Source: Avibacterium sp. 21-586 (GTDB lineage: Bacteria; Pseudomonadota; Gammaproteobacteria; Enterobacterales; Pasteurellaceae). From it: a DNA stretch of 64,000 nt. The notes beneath the pieces were generated by a model. The model was not told the DNA's origin. It saw only the letters and a list, made by a program, of their open reading frames with translations, and searched no databases. The position numbers and the translations under genes were made by a program. The stretch spans positions 524,656 through 588,655 of the forward strand of contig NZ_JAKKOD010000002.1 of the NCBI RefSeq assembly GCF_026226775.1, written 5' to 3'. Positions 20,583-31,477 of this stretch are shown piece by piece. Each line of letters starts with the position of its first letter. Position 1 is the stretch's first letter.

Positions 20583-21911
20583 TTATTCGACTCGTTCACC
20601 ATGAATATTTACGTCTAAGCCTTCCCTTTCAACATCATATTCCACTCTCAGACCACCACCAAATTTACTAATAATGAATAATAAAATTGCACTTATTACT
20701 GCACTATATAGTAGCGTAATAATTACATCTTTTAACTGAATCAAAACTTGACTGCTAATCTGTGCCTGACCACCAAAAATAGTATTATCAAATACAATCC
20801 CAGTCAAAATAGCCCCAATAATACCACCAAATCCATGAATACCAAACGCATCTAAAGAATCATCATAACCAAATTTACGCTTTAAAAAAACAACTGAAAA
20901 ATAACAAGATAATGCTGTCAATATACCAATGAGCAATGCGCCTTTAGGATCGGTGAAACCTGCTGCTGGTGTAATACCAACCAACCCTGCGACAGCTCCT
21001 GAAGCTAATCCTAATGCAGATGCTTTATGCGCAATCAATCTTTCGCATAGTATCCATGTTAAAGCTCCCGCAGCTGCTGAAATTTGGGTTACTGCCATCG
21101 CCATACCCGCGGAAGCATTAGCTGCGAATGCAGAACCAGCATTAAAGCCAAACCACCCCATCCATAACATTGCAGCACCTATTAATGTAAACGCCATATT
21201 ATGTGGTGGCATAGCTTCTTTCGCATATCCCACTCGTTTACCTAAAATTATGGCTGCTACTAGCCCAGCTGTACCTGCACTAATATGTACTACTGTCCCT
21301 CCAGCATAATCCATCACACCTCCATCTCCCATGAATCCGCCGCCCCAAACCCAATGGCAAACAGGTACATAAACCAACATCATCCATAGCCCACTAAAGC
21401 ACATAGCGGAAGAAAATTTCATACGCTCAGCAAATGAACCACTAATAATTGCCGTAGAAATTATCGCAAACGTCATTTGGAAAAACATAAATACTGATTC
21501 AGGTATACTAGTAGCACTAGGTACAATTGTTGTCATACCAAGTGCAGGATCAACCCCTAAACCACGCAAAAATAAACGATCACTACCGCCAATAAACGCA
21601 TTTCCAGGTGTAAACGCCAAGGAATAGCCTGCTATCATCCATAAAACACTAACCAATGCAGCTGCCCCAAAACTATACATCATAGTTGAAAGCAGATTTT
21701 TTTTACGAACCATACCACCATAAAATAGAGCTAAACCAGGAATAGTCATAAATAATACAAACACTGCTGATACCATAACCCATGCAGTGTCTCCCGAGCT
21801 AATTTCGGACACCGGTCTCCACCAATCAAGGGGGGTAGCCCAGAGAGGAGAAGTAAAAAAGTATGAGATCAGGGGGAATATCACTCTTTTCATCATATTA
21901 TCCATTTTCAA
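20583..21911 (-). CDS. amt: Ammonium transporter (Amt/MEP/Rh family)
   Basis: Amt is a trimeric inner-membrane channel for ammonia/ammonium. A probable signal peptide (to about residue 26) is followed by eleven hydrophobic segments. Family signatures are seen: GDTAWVMVSAVFVLFMTIPG, GLALFYGG and the pore histidine regions (DYAGGTVVHISAGTAGL and FGIHGFGGIIGA). The length is 442. The usual regulator GlnK lies directly upstream but is a decayed pseudogene, so this transporter may no longer be blocked by PII. The start could also be the ATG at 21905 or the one at 21896-21894; the first gives the best fit to a signal peptide with a charged start. Confidence 0.94.
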   Translation of the reverse strand: MKMDNMMKRVIFPLISYFFTSPLWATPLDWWRPVSEISSGDTAWVMVSAVFVLFMTIPGLALFYGGMVRKKNLLSTMMYSFGAAALVSVLWMIAGYSLAFTPGNAFIGGSDRLFLRGLGVDPALGMTTIVPSATSIPESVFMFFQMTFAIISTAIISGSFAERMKFSSAMCFSGLWMMLVYVPVCHWVWGGGFMGDGGVMDYAGGTVVHISAGTAGLVAAIILGKRVGYAKEAMPPHNMAFTLIGAAMLWMGWFGFNAGSAFAANASAGMAMAVTQISAAAGALTWILCERLIAHKASALGLASGAVAGLVGITPAAGFTDPKGALLIGILTALSCYFSVVFLKRKFGYDDSLDAFGIHGFGGIIGAILTGIVFDNTIFGGQAQISSQVLIQLKDVIITLLYSAVISAILLFIISKFGGGLRVEYDVEREGLDVNIHGERVE

Positions 21912-21929
21912 TAATTATTTCATCAAACA

Positions 21930-22255
21930 TTACACAGCATCCTTGCCAGATTCATCCGTAGGCATACCAATCACTTCAGCTACCGATTCTACAAAAATTT
22001 TACCAGCTCAAACCATTATCCTAACAGTTTTCACTAGCTGACTTTGAAGATTATTAGATACTACAATTGCTCGCTTAACTTTAAATAAACAATCTTAGCC
22101 TTAAGATAAATTTCACTATCATCATGTAAATAGCTAAAATCTTTTACTTCAGTTATAGCAATATCGTAAACATCTATCTCAGTTAACGTCTCTTGCATAT
22201 TCTTCAGTTTAAATAGCTTAATGGTCGCTGTAATTTTCTTTACAATGAGCTGCAA
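21930..22255 (-). pseudogene. glnK: Decayed nitrogen regulatory protein PII (glnK)
   Basis: Two out-of-frame pieces read as PII on the minus strand. The first (from 22255) contains KITATIKLFKL and ITEVKDFSYLHDDSEIYLKA, matching the N-terminus and the region before the T-loop. A frameshift near 22075 leads to KRAIVVSNNLQSQLVKTV. After an in-frame TGA (about 22013), the third part, AGKIFVESVAEVIGMPTDES, matches the PII C-terminus (GKIFV...VI..RT.E). The T-loop, with its uridylylated tyrosine and its GRQ/GHTE residues, is not preserved and several conserved glycines and arginines are gone. The frameshift, the stop and the substitutions together show long-standing decay. It lies 18 bp upstream of amt, the usual glnK-amt arrangement. 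Confidence 0.8.
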
Positions 22256-22517
22256 GCTTTATCATCTAGCCACAAAATATGAAGCCTATAAAGTAATTTC
22301 TACTAAAACAAGTTTATACGACAAGGTTAATTAAATCATTTTCAATAAAAAAACAGTAATAATAAATATTTTCTAAACAATTCAACAATTAATTATAGAT
22401 GACTATACAAAAAGGAATGCAAAATGTGGGTAAAAATATCACAGCCTTGATACAACAAATTTGAAATCATAAATAATTCAATTCCAAGTTTTTCCATCAA
22501 AAAAGTGTGTCTAATTT
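22256..22517. other. AT-rich non-coding stretch between glnK remnant and ssb
   Basis: No convincing reading frame or RNA gene is seen in this very AT-rich stretch, which presumably holds the old glnK-amt promoter. A TATCACA half-site near 22437 resembles half a CRP site but has no partner at the right distance. Confidence 0.5.
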
Positions 22518-22548
22518 GAAAAAAAAGAAGCCTTCTACGAGGCTTCTT
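22518..22548 (-). terminator. Terminator of ssb
   Basis: On the minus strand a 7-bp stem AGAAGCC / GGCTTCT is followed by eight T residues, about 35 bases after the ssb stop. Confidence 0.85.
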
Positions 22549-22583
22549 ACATAAATTAAATTAATAGCTATAATATGTCGTAT

Positions 22584-23060
22584 TTAGAATGGGATATTGT
22601 CATCATCAAAACTATCATCCACTGTAGGTGCTTCTAGTTTTGTGTTTTGAATCGGGGGATTTTGAGTGGTTCGAGAATAGTCTTTTCCTCCTTGTGGTGG
22701 CGTATAGCCACCTTGCACACGTTCTGCGCGGCTGTCTAACATTTGTAGCACATCGCCTTGGATTTCTGTGGTGTAGCGATCTTGACCATTTTGATCTTGC
22801 CATTTGCGAGTTCTTAAACGCCCTTCAACATAAACTTTTGAGCCTTTGCGTAAATATTCACCAGCCACTTCAGCTTGACGACGATAAAACACTATACGAT
22901 GCCATTCGGTGATTTCTCGACGTTCACCCGTGTTTTTATCCATCCAGCTTTCACTGGTTGCTACGCTAATATTCGCTACAGCTTCGCCATTTGGCATTGT
23001 ACGAATTTCAGGATCGTTTCCTAGGTTTCCTACGATAATAACTTTGTTTACTCCAGCCAT
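22584..23060 (-). CDS. ssb: Single-stranded DNA-binding protein
   Basis: SSB coats single-stranded DNA in replication, repair and transformation. The OB fold occupies about residues 5-110 ([20 protein letters not shown], then [21 protein letters not shown]). A flexible linker leads to the acidic partner-binding tip ending DDDNIPF, a variant of the usual DDDIPF. The length is 158. An uptake sequence lies in the 5' untranslated region (23081-23089). Upstream it shares a control region with uvrA containing an SOS box and a competence CRP-S site. Confidence 0.97.
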   Translation of the reverse strand: MAGVNKVIIVGNLGNDPEIRTMPNGEAVANISVATSESWMDKNTGERREITEWHRIVFYRRQAEVAGEYLRKGSKVYVEGRLRTRKWQDQNGQDRYTTEIQGDVLQMLDSRAERVQGGYTPPQGGKDYSRTTQNPPIQNTKLEAPTVDDSFDDDNIPF

Positions 23061-23149
23061 AAATTCCTCTGTCTGATGTTAAGTGCGGTAAAATTTTCGT
23101 TATTTTGCCCTAAAAAAAGAGAAAAAGCTATTAATTCCAGACAAATTAA

Positions 23150-23165
23150 CTGGATATTTGCACAG
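23150..23165. promoter_or_regulatory. LexA (SOS) box between ssb and uvrA
   Basis: CTGGATATTTGCACAG matches the consensus CTGT-N8-ACAG in seven of eight fixed bases. uvrA and ssb share a LexA-controlled divergent region in E. coli, which supports the assignment. Confidence 0.7.
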
Positions 23166-23178
23166 TTATTTCAGATTA

Positions 23179-23194
23179 TGCGATAATGATCGCA
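23179..23194. promoter_or_regulatory. CRP-S competence site between ssb and uvrA
   Basis: TGCGATAATGATCGCA is a perfect match to the CRP-S core TGCGA-N6-TCGCA used by CRP with Sxy in Pasteurellaceae. ssb is a known member of the H. influenzae competence regulon. The site lies about 120 bp upstream of ssb and about 37 bp upstream of the uvrA ATG. Confidence 0.8.
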
Positions 23195-23230
23195 AAATAA
23201 CCTTAAATTGCTTGAACAGACGAAAAGATT

Positions 23231-26059
23231 ATGGAAAAAATAGAAGTGCGTGGGGCGAGAACCCATAATTTAAAAAATATTAATCTGACGATTCCGCGTG
23301 ATAAATTGATTGTGATTACAGGGCTTTCTGGCTCGGGGAAATCTTCACTGGCCTTTGATACCCTTTATGCCGAAGGGCAACGCCGCTATGTGGAATCCCT
23401 TTCTGCGTATGCGCGCCAGTTTTTATCGTTAATGGAAAAGCCAGATGTGGATCATATTGAAGGGCTATCCCCTGCGATTTCCATTGAGCAAAAATCCACC
23501 TCGCACAATCCACGCTCTACGGTAGGGACAATCACGGAAATCCACGACTATTTACGTTTGTTATTTGCCCGTGTGGGCGAACCACGCTGCCCAAATCATC
23601 ACATCCCTTTGACAGCGCAAACTATTAGTCAGATGGTGGATAAGGTGCTGGCATTGCCAGAAGAAAGCAGAATGATGTTGCTCGCCCCAGTGGTGAAAGA
23701 TCGCAAAGGGGAACATATTAAAATTTTAGAACATATTGCTGCACAAGGTTATATCCGCGCCAGAATTGATGGGGAAATTTGCGATCTTTCTGATCCACCA
23801 AAATTAGAATTACAGAAAAAACACACCATCGAAGTGGTGGTGGATCGCTTTAAAGTCCGCCCAGATTTGGCAACCCGTTTAGCGGAATCCTTTGAAACTG
23901 CGTTAGAACTTTCTGGCGGCACGGCAGTGGTGGCAAATATGGACGCTCCGAAAGCAGATGAATTGCTGTTTTCTGCAAATTTTGCTTGTCCACATTGTGG
24001 TTATTCCGTGCCTGAACTCGAGCCACGCTTGTTTTCCTTTAATAACCCTGCGGGGGCCTGCCCGACTTGTGATGGCTTGGGGGTTCAGCAATATTTTGAT
24101 GAAAAACGCGTGGTGCAAAATCCAAGCATTTCCTTAGCAGGCGGAGCAATTAAAGGTTGGGATCGGCGTAATTTCTATTATTACCAAATGCTGACTTCTC
24201 TCGCCAAACATTATGGTTTTGACGTGGAAAGCCCCTTTGAAGATTTGCCGAAAAAAATTCAGCACATTATTTTGCACGGTTCAGGCAAAGAAGAAATTGA
24301 ATTCCAGTATATGAATGATCGTGGCGATGTGGTGTTACGCCGCCATAGTTTTGAAGGCATTCTCAATAATATGGCGCGCCGTTATAAAGAAACAGAATCA
24401 ATGTCCGTGCGTGAAGAATTGGCGAAAAATATCAGCACACGTCCTTGTAAGGATTGTGGTGGTTCGCGTTTACGCCCTGAAGCACGCAATGTCTTTATTG
24501 GCGAAACAAATCTGCCAGAGGTTTCCGAAAAGAGCATTGGTGAAGCCTTTAATTTTGTGGATAACCTCACGCTAAGCGGACAGCGTGCGCAAATTGCCGA
24601 TAAAATTCTCAAAGAAATCAAAGAGCGATTACAATTTTTGGTCAATGTGGGACTGAACTATCTTTCCCTCTCTCGTTCTGCCGAAACCCTTTCTGGTGGT
24701 GAAGCACAACGTATTCGTCTAGCTAGCCAAATTGGAGCGGGCTTAGTTGGTGTGATGTATGTGCTTGACGAACCTTCCATTGGCTTGCATCAACGAGATA
24801 ATGAACGCTTACTTAACACTTTGATTCACCTAAGAAATTTAGGTAATACGGTGATTGTGGTGGAACACGATGAAGATGCCATTTTGAGCGCGGATCATAT
24901 TATTGATATTGGTCCTGGTGCTGGTGTGCACGGTGGTAGCGTAGTGGCGCAAGGTACGGCACAAGAAATTATGCAAAACCCAGACTCGCTAACAGGTAAA
25001 TTCTTATCAGGGAAAGAAAAAATAGAAATTCCCAAAAAACGCACCGCACTTGATAAAGAAAAAATCTTAAAACTCAAAGGCGCTTCGGGCAATAATCTGA
25101 AAAATGTCAATTTAGAAATCCCTGTGGGCTTGTTTACTTGTGTTACAGGGGTTTCAGGGTCAGGCAAATCTACGCTGATTAACGATACCCTATTTCCACT
25201 GGCGCAAAGTGCGTTAAACCGTGCAGAAAATGCGCAAGCCGCACCGTATAAATCCATTCAAGGATTAGAATTTTTTGACAAAGTGATCGATATTGATCAA
25301 AGCCCAATTGGACGCACACCACGCTCCAATCCAGCTACTTACACAGGATTATTTACGCCAATTCGCGAATTATTCGCAGGCGTGCCAGAATCCCGTGCAC
25401 GTGGCTATAATCCCGGACGCTTTAGTTTCAACGTGCGTGGCGGACGTTGCGAAGCCTGCCAAGGGGACGGAGTGATCAAAGTAGAAATGCACTTCTTACC
25501 TGATGTATATGTGCCTTGTGACCAGTGTAAAGGCAAACGCTACAATCGTGAAACCTTGGAAATTCGCTACAAAGGCAAAACCATTAACCAAGTGTTGGAT
25601 ATGACGGTGGAAGAAGCGCGTGAATTTTTCGATGCCATTCCACAAATTGCGCGCAAATTGCAAACCTTGATGGACGTGGGGCTATCCTATATTCGCCTAG
25701 GGCAATCTTCCACCACTTTATCAGGCGGTGAAGCGCAACGGGTGAAATTGGCGACTGAGTTGTCAAAACGTGATACGGGAAAAACCTTGTATATTCTTGA
25801 TGAACCAACAACAGGCTTGCATTTTGCTGATATTAAACAGCTCCTTGAAGTGCTGCATCGCTTGCGTGATCAGGGCAATACCATTGTGGTGATTGAGCAT
25901 AATTTAGATGTGATTAAAACCGCTGATTGGATTGTGGATCTTGGCCCTGAAGGGGGAAGTGGCGGTGGTGAAATTATTGCCACAGGAACGCCAGAGCAAG
26001 TGGCGAAAGTGAAAGGTTCGCACACCGCACGGTTTTTAAAACAAATTCTTGCAAAGTAA
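23231..26059 (+). CDS. uvrA: Excinuclease ABC subunit A
   Basis: UvrA is the ATPase that finds bulky DNA lesions and loads UvrB in nucleotide excision repair. Two ABC ATPase modules are complete. Walker A motifs are GLSGSGKSS (about residue 31) and GVSGSGKST (about 637); signatures LSGGEAQR appear near 488 and 833. The C-terminal zinc module has CEACQGDG and CDQCKG. The length is 942, as in E. coli (940). The gene is transcribed away from ssb. Confidence 0.98.
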   Translation: MEKIEVRGARTHNLKNINLTIPRDKLIVITGLSGSGKSSLAFDTLYAEGQRRYVESLSAYARQFLSLMEKPDVDHIEGLSPAISIEQKSTSHNPRSTVGTITEIHDYLRLLFARVGEPRCPNHHIPLTAQTISQMVDKVLALPEESRMMLLAPVVKDRKGEHIKILEHIAAQGYIRARIDGEICDLSDPPKLELQKKHTIEVVVDRFKVRPDLATRLAESFETALELSGGTAVVANMDAPKADELLFSANFACPHCGYSVPELEPRLFSFNNPAGACPTCDGLGVQQYFDEKRVVQNPSISLAGGAIKGWDRRNFYYYQMLTSLAKHYGFDVESPFEDLPKKIQHIILHGSGKEEIEFQYMNDRGDVVLRRHSFEGILNNMARRYKETESMSVREELAKNISTRPCKDCGGSRLRPEARNVFIGETNLPEVSEKSIGEAFNFVDNLTLSGQRAQIADKILKEIKERLQFLVNVGLNYLSLSRSAETLSGGEAQRIRLASQIGAGLVGVMYVLDEPSIGLHQRDNERLLNTLIHLRNLGNTVIVVEHDEDAILSADHIIDIGPGAGVHGGSVVAQGTAQEIMQNPDSLTGKFLSGKEKIEIPKKRTALDKEKILKLKGASGNNLKNVNLEIPVGLFTCVTGVSGSGKSTLINDTLFPLAQSALNRAENAQAAPYKSIQGLEFFDKVIDIDQSPIGRTPRSNPATYTGLFTPIRELFAGVPESRARGYNPGRFSFNVRGGRCEACQGDGVIKVEMHFLPDVYVPCDQCKGKRYNRETLEIRYKGKTINQVLDMTVEEAREFFDAIPQIARKLQTLMDVGLSYIRLGQSSTTLSGGEAQRVKLATELSKRDTGKTLYILDEPTTGLHFADIKQLLEVLHRLRDQGNTIVVIEHNLDVIKTADWIVDLGPEGGSGGGEIIATGTPEQVAKVKGSHTARFLKQILAK

Positions 26060-26172
26060 AAAGGATAAAATAAAAGTGCGGTAATTTTTTCAGCATATTT
26101 GATAAAAAATATCTGTCATCAATGCTGATTTTTTGATACATTTAGCGCAATTTTTCTCACATTTACACGTGA

Positions 26173-27252
<1,080 letters not shown>

Positions 27253-27334
27253 TATTCATTACGATAAAAGTGCGGTCATAAAAATCAATATTTTTGGCTG
27301 CACTTCTTGCTAAGCGATATTCCGAGCAATATTA

Positions 27335-28378
27335 ATGAAACCAATCTTTGGAAAAGCCCCTTACCTTGGCATTCGACTTTCTTTCGTATTGATTGCCTCG
27401 ATCGCATTAATTTTATCTGACGGGCGAACCAATACGATGATCAAAGTACGCAGCGTGATGGAAACCGCCATCGGTAGCGTTTATTATCTCGCCAACACGC
27501 CAAGAACCGTATTGGACGGCGTATCTTACAATCTTGTTGATACCAACAAATTGCAAATCGAAAACAAAGTCCTCAGAGAACAATTACGCGAAAAAAACGC
27601 AGACTTGTTGTTATTGGACCAACTGAAAGTAGAAAATCAACGCTTACGTTTATTGCTGAACTCGCCATTACGTACAGATGAATACAAAAAAATCGCTGAA
27701 GTTTTAACTGCAGAAACTGATGTTTATCGCCAGCAAGTGGTTATTAACCAAGGAGAAAACGATGGCGCTTATGTGGGACAACCAGTTATTGATGAAAAAG
27801 GTGTAGTTGGGCAGATTATTTCTGTAGGAAGTAACACTAGTCGAGTGTTGCTGTTAACGGACGTTACACATTCCATTCCAGTGCAAGTCTTGCGTAATGA
27901 TGTGCGTGTGATAGCAAGTGGTACGGGGCATAGTGATGAGCTTACTCTAGACAATGTACCACGCTCAGTAGATATTGTGAAAGGTGATTTATTGGTTACA
28001 TCAGGGCTAGGTGGACGCTTCCTTGAAGGCTACCCTGTTGCCATTGTGGAAAATGTATCACGTGATGGAAAAAATTATTTTGCCACCATTACGGCAAAAC
28101 CACTCGCCTCAATAGAACGTTTACGCTATGTTTTATTACTTTGGCCAAACAGTGAAGATATTAGAAAAGGCACAATCAGTCCCGAAGATGTCCGGAATAC
28201 CGTTCGCCAACGTTTAGCTACACAGACACAGGGAAATCTACCGAAAACACCTGTAACGGAAGAAAATGATACCGAGCAACCATCAAAAGATGCGCAAGAG
28301 TCACATATTGATCAACCTTTAGAACTACCATCTGAGCCGGTTGATCCTGAATTACAACCCTATCGTGAGGAAGACTAA
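27335..28378 (+). CDS. mreC: Rod-shape-determining protein MreC
   Basis: MreC is a bitopic inner-membrane scaffold of the elongation machinery. A short cytoplasmic start and one membrane segment (about residues 14-30) precede a coiled coil (LQIENKVLREQLREKNADLL, about 70-110) and the beta-rich MreC core (VVINQGENDGAYVGQPVID). The C-terminal tail past residue 295 is rich in Pro, Glu and Asp and probably disordered. The length is 347. The stop overlaps the mreD ATG (TAATG). Confidence 0.95.
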   Translation: MKPIFGKAPYLGIRLSFVLIASIALILSDGRTNTMIKVRSVMETAIGSVYYLANTPRTVLDGVSYNLVDTNKLQIENKVLREQLREKNADLLLLDQLKVENQRLRLLLNSPLRTDEYKKIAEVLTAETDVYRQQVVINQGENDGAYVGQPVIDEKGVVGQIISVGSNTSRVLLLTDVTHSIPVQVLRNDVRVIASGTGHSDELTLDNVPRSVDIVKGDLLVTSGLGGRFLEGYPVAIVENVSRDGKNYFATITAKPLASIERLRYVLLLWPNSEDIRKGTISPEDVRNTVRQRLATQTQGNLPKTPVTEENDTEQPSKDAQESHIDQPLELPSEPVDPELQPYREED

Positions 28379-28866
28379 TGCAAGGCAGATTAATTCTACA
28401 GATTTTCTCCGTGCTACTGATTTGCTTAATTGCAATGGTTTTAGAAATAACTCCATGGCCTGCGAGCCTATATAACTTCAAGCCAGCTTGGATTATTCTG
28501 GTCCTCACCTACTGGGTGCTTGCCTTACCGTCCAAAGTCAATGTTGGCACCGCTTTCGTTCTTGGCATTGCGTGGGATTTAGTCCTCGGCTCAGTACTCG
28601 GTGTTCACCCATTAGTGCTTTCCATCTATGCTTACTTACTGGCTAAAAATCACATAATGATTCGTAATTTATCCCTGTGGATGCAAGGTATTGTGGTTAT
28701 TCTCTCTGTCATCGCTATCCGTATCGGTATTTTTATTATCGAATTATTCCTACATAGTGCAGATTTTAATTGGCAAGAAGTATTTGGCGCTATCATCAGT
28801 GGAATATTATGGCCATGGATGTTTTTATTATTACGTAGAATTACACGACGATTGGATATTGTTTAG
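28378..28866 (+). CDS. mreD: Rod-shape-determining membrane protein MreD
   Basis: This is the small polytopic membrane partner of MreC and RodA, 162 residues with about five hydrophobic helices. Family-type sequence includes ITPWPASLYNFKPAWIILVL near residue 24 and ALPSKVNVGTAFVLGIAWDL. It is translationally coupled to mreC and is the last gene of mreBCD; greB converges on it with only 32 bp between. Confidence 0.93.
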   Translation: MQGRLILQIFSVLLICLIAMVLEITPWPASLYNFKPAWIILVLTYWVLALPSKVNVGTAFVLGIAWDLVLGSVLGVHPLVLSIYAYLLAKNHIMIRNLSLWMQGIVVILSVIAIRIGIFIIELFLHSADFNWQEVFGAIISGILWPWMFLLLRRITRRLDIV

Positions 28867-28898
28867 ATTTGAAGTATAAACAAGCGGTGTTTAACGTC

Positions 28899-29378
28899 TT
28901 ATTTTTTCTCATACCAAATTTTGTTAATATACAACGTTATCCAGCCTGAAGGGGTGTTTACTTTAACTTCGTCCTCAACTTCTTTGCCGATTAAGGCACG
29001 AGCGACGGGGCTATCGATGGAAATCCAGCTTTTGGCGGGATCGAATTCATCACAGCCTACAATGCGGTATTGATGTGCTTCGCCTTGCTCATTTTCTAGC
29101 TCTACCCAAGCACCAAAAAAGACTTTGCCTTCTTGTCTTGGATGATAATCAACAATTTGCAGCACTTCTAAACGCTTGCTTAAGAAGCGAATACGGCGGT
29201 CTATTTCACGTAAACGGCGTTTACCATAAATATACTCAGCATTCTCACTACGATCACCTAATGCTGCCGCATCAGAAACAGCTTGAGTTACTTTTGGACG
29301 CTCTTCTTTCCATAAAAACTTCAACTCTTTGTCAAGAGTGTTCCAACCATCTCGGGTAATGTAATGTGATTTCATCAT
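28899..29378 (-). CDS. greB: Transcript cleavage elongation factor GreB
   Basis: GreB rescues backtracked RNA polymerase by stimulating transcript cleavage. The N-terminal coiled coil carries the acidic tip GDRSENAEY (about residues 42-50) and RRLREIDRRIRFLSKRLEVL. The C-terminal FKBP-like domain includes VFFGAWVELE and SIDSPVARALIGKEVEDEV. EERPKV and the VVDYHPRQEG-like linker favour GreB over GreA. The length is 159. The frame opens with two adjacent ATG codons, so 29375 is an equally good start. Confidence 0.95.
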   Translation of the reverse strand: MMKSHYITRDGWNTLDKELKFLWKEERPKVTQAVSDAAALGDRSENAEYIYGKRRLREIDRRIRFLSKRLEVLQIVDYHPRQEGKVFFGAWVELENEQGEAHQYRIVGCDEFDPAKSWISIDSPVARALIGKEVEDEVKVNTPSGWITLYINKIWYEKK

Positions 29379-29457
29379 TGGCTAATCTTTATTGAAAAAG
29401 AATATTATAGCAGGTGAAGAGTAAGGGGCAAAAATTAAAAATTGTGAGTTGCAATTA

Positions 29458-29489
29458 GAAAAAATAGGGCCAGTTACCTAGCCCTATTT
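29458..29489 (-). terminator. Terminator of rpoH
   Basis: On the minus strand a 9-bp stem (AAATAGGGC / GCCCTATTT) is followed by T residues, beginning five bases after the rpoH stop. Confidence 0.8.
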
Positions 29490-29493
29490 CTGA

Positions 29494-30339
29494 TTAAAAA
29501 CTTACCGCACTTTTAAGTTTCTTCAATGCGTTAGTTTCAAGTTGGCGAACACGCTCAGCAGAAATATTATATTTTGCCGCTAAATCTTGCAAGGTGGCTT
29601 TGTTTTCATCTAACCAACGTGCTTTGATAATGTCTTGGCTACGTTCATCTAAGCCTTCAAGCGCGGTGGCAACTTGTTCTGCCGCTTGAGTTTCATAATT
29701 TTCACTTTCAAGTTCTGCAGCAAAGTTTGAGCTTTTATCCTCAAGGTAAAGCGCTGGTGCAAAGCTTTCGTCATCATCTTCATTCGGAAGATCAAAGCCA
29801 ACATCAGCCCCTGTCATCCGGCTTTCCATTTCAATCACATCTTGTTTAGACACGCCAAGCTCTTTTGCCACTATACCTACTTCATGATCATTGAACCAAC
29901 CTAAACGCTGTTTAGTTTTACGTAGATTAAAGAATAGTTTACGCTGTGCTTTAGTGGTTGCCACTTTCACAATACGCCAATTACGTAACACATATTCGTG
30001 GATTTCCGCTTTGATCCAATGCACAGCAAAAGAAACAAGGCGAACGCCCACTTCAGGGTTAAAACGTTTCACGGCTTTCATTAAGCCGATGTTACCTTCT
30101 TGGATTAAATCTGCTTGCGGCAAGCCATAACCAGAATACCCACGTGCAACGTGGATCACAAAGCGAAGATGAGACAAAATCAATTTTTTTGCCGCCTCAA
30201 GATCTTCTTTATAATACAAACGTTCTGCCAATTCCTTTTCTTCCTCTGCACTCAACATAGGATATTGATTTGCAGCACGCATATAGCCTTCTAAGCTGCC
30301 TTGAGGAACCAACATTAGGGTTTGTGTATCTTTGTTCAT
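29494..30339 (-). CDS. rpoH: Heat-shock sigma factor sigma-32
   Basis: RpoH directs RNA polymerase to heat-shock promoters. Region 2 is seen at [20 protein letters not shown] and [19 protein letters not shown]; the RpoH-box-like [17 protein letters not shown] lies near residue 130; region 4 ends the protein ([16 protein letters not shown]). I chose the second of two adjacent ATG codons because AAGGA is then five bases away; 25 further in-frame codons upstream are not supported. The length is 281. Structure around the start codon could act as a thermosensor, as in E. coli, but I did not fold it. Confidence 0.96.
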   Translation of the reverse strand: MNKDTQTLMLVPQGSLEGYMRAANQYPMLSAEEEKELAERLYYKEDLEAAKKLILSHLRFVIHVARGYSGYGLPQADLIQEGNIGLMKAVKRFNPEVGVRLVSFAVHWIKAEIHEYVLRNWRIVKVATTKAQRKLFFNLRKTKQRLGWFNDHEVGIVAKELGVSKQDVIEMESRMTGADVGFDLPNEDDDESFAPALYLEDKSSNFAAELESENYETQAAEQVATALEGLDERSQDIIKARWLDENKATLQDLAAKYNISAERVRQLETNALKKLKSAVSF

Positions 30340-30526
30340 CATATTCCTTCTTATTTGACGCCCAATTCTAGGGCTATTTATAACATAATCTGTAATAAGG
30401 TCAATCGTTTTCATCGATTAATCTATCCTTTTGTTATGGGATTAGACTATTATCAAATAAAAAAGTTCGTATATTCTGATTAAGTTTTTAAGCAATAAAA
30501 TAAAGCTATTTTAGCCTATTGAAAAG

Positions 30527-31477
30527 CTACGGAATTTGCTTAGTAATGATTAACCTAAAAGTCGCCACAATGAAAAATCCAATGCAAAAACTAGCAAATA
30601 TAAACATAGTTAAACCTAAATATTGCAAAGCAAGGCTAAGGTTTTCGCTTTGGTCGTAAAGGCGAATCCCCACACTAGCCATTGAGGCTAAGCCAAATGA
30701 AAATGCCCAATACGCAAGGCTAAATTGTTTACCGATCCAAGGTAGTAGGCGAATTAAAAATAATAATTGTAGCAAGCCATATCCGATTAGACCTAGCACA
30801 ATCCAATCAATATTGCCGCCATTTAAAGTAAGATAAGCGGAACAGCACACAAAAGCAGGCGCGAGCTGGATACCAATCGTGGCTCGAATGGGATTTGGCA
30901 GTTCGGTTAAATTTCGTAAACGTTGTTGCACTGCTGGTTCAAGAATCATCCACGCAATCACACCAGCGCCAAAAAATAACAGTCCGATTTCTTGGTAACC
31001 TAATAAGCCTAATGCTGTTGCACTAACAAAATTGGCGGCTACAGTGGGTAAATATAGCACAGGTGTAGTAGCATCTGGCGGATGAGTACCGCGCCATAAA
31101 CCACCGTATCGATAGGCAGAAAATGCCAGTTGTACAACAATGCCAAACACAACTAAAAGCACAGTTAATCCGTTGATGTAAGGCCTTATTCCTATGGCAA
31201 GTAATAATAGCGTAATGGGGATAAGACTGACAAAACAGCCTAAAATTGGATGGTTTAGTTCTGCTTTCGCTTGCGTTGGATAACACTTCCATTTGTATAT
31301 ATAAATGGAAAATAGTAATAACCAAAGCAATGTTGCAAGTGCAATCAGACTCTCACCGATAATAGTAGGCATAATAAAGATCGTTGCCGCATAACGCCAC
31401 GCAATACCTAAAGCAGAAATACCTAATACGATGCTGAAATAATTCACCCCAATAGGAAAAGGTTTGGCTTGTGACAT
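30527..31477 (-). CDS. tehA: TehA-family (SLAC1-type) tellurite/anion transporter
   Basis: The protein is very hydrophobic, with about ten membrane helices, and fits the TDT/SLAC1 family whose H. influenzae member TehA is a trimeric anion-channel-like protein. The phenylalanine-bearing stretch AYWAFSFGLASMASVG near residue 240 resembles the gating region of that family. The length is 316. Its ATG overlaps the stop codon of the DUF2322 gene upstream (TAATG). No tehB methyltransferase is adjacent, so a role in tellurite resistance is uncertain; the physiological substrate is unknown. Confidence 0.82.
   Translation of the reverse strand: MSQAKPFPIGVNYFSIVLGISALGIAWRYAATIFIMPTIIGESLIALATLLWLLLFSIYIYKWKCYPTQAKAELNHPILGCFVSLIPITLLLLAIGIRPYINGLTVLLVVFGIVVQLAFSAYRYGGLWRGTHPPDATTPVLYLPTVAANFVSATALGLLGYQEIGLLFFGAGVIAWMILEPAVQQRLRNLTELPNPIRATIGIQLAPAFVCCSAYLTLNGGNIDWIVLGLIGYGLLQLLFLIRLLPWIGKQFSLAYWAFSFGLASMASVGIRLYDQSENLSLALQYLGLTMFIFASFCIGFFIVATFRLIITKQIP

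Noticed and set aside
22061..22255. A 64-residue minus-strand frame that could be listed as a small hypothetical gene
   Set aside because: Its sequence aligns with the N-terminal half of PII and the rest continues in another frame, so it is part of the glnK pseudogene.
22430..22445. A CRP site upstream of the glnK remnant
   Set aside because: TGTGG and TCACA are present but their spacing is wrong for CRP.
28880..28888. ACAAGCGGT, the alternative (Apl-type) uptake core
   Set aside because: A single copy in 64 kb is what chance predicts, against about 32 copies of the Hin core.
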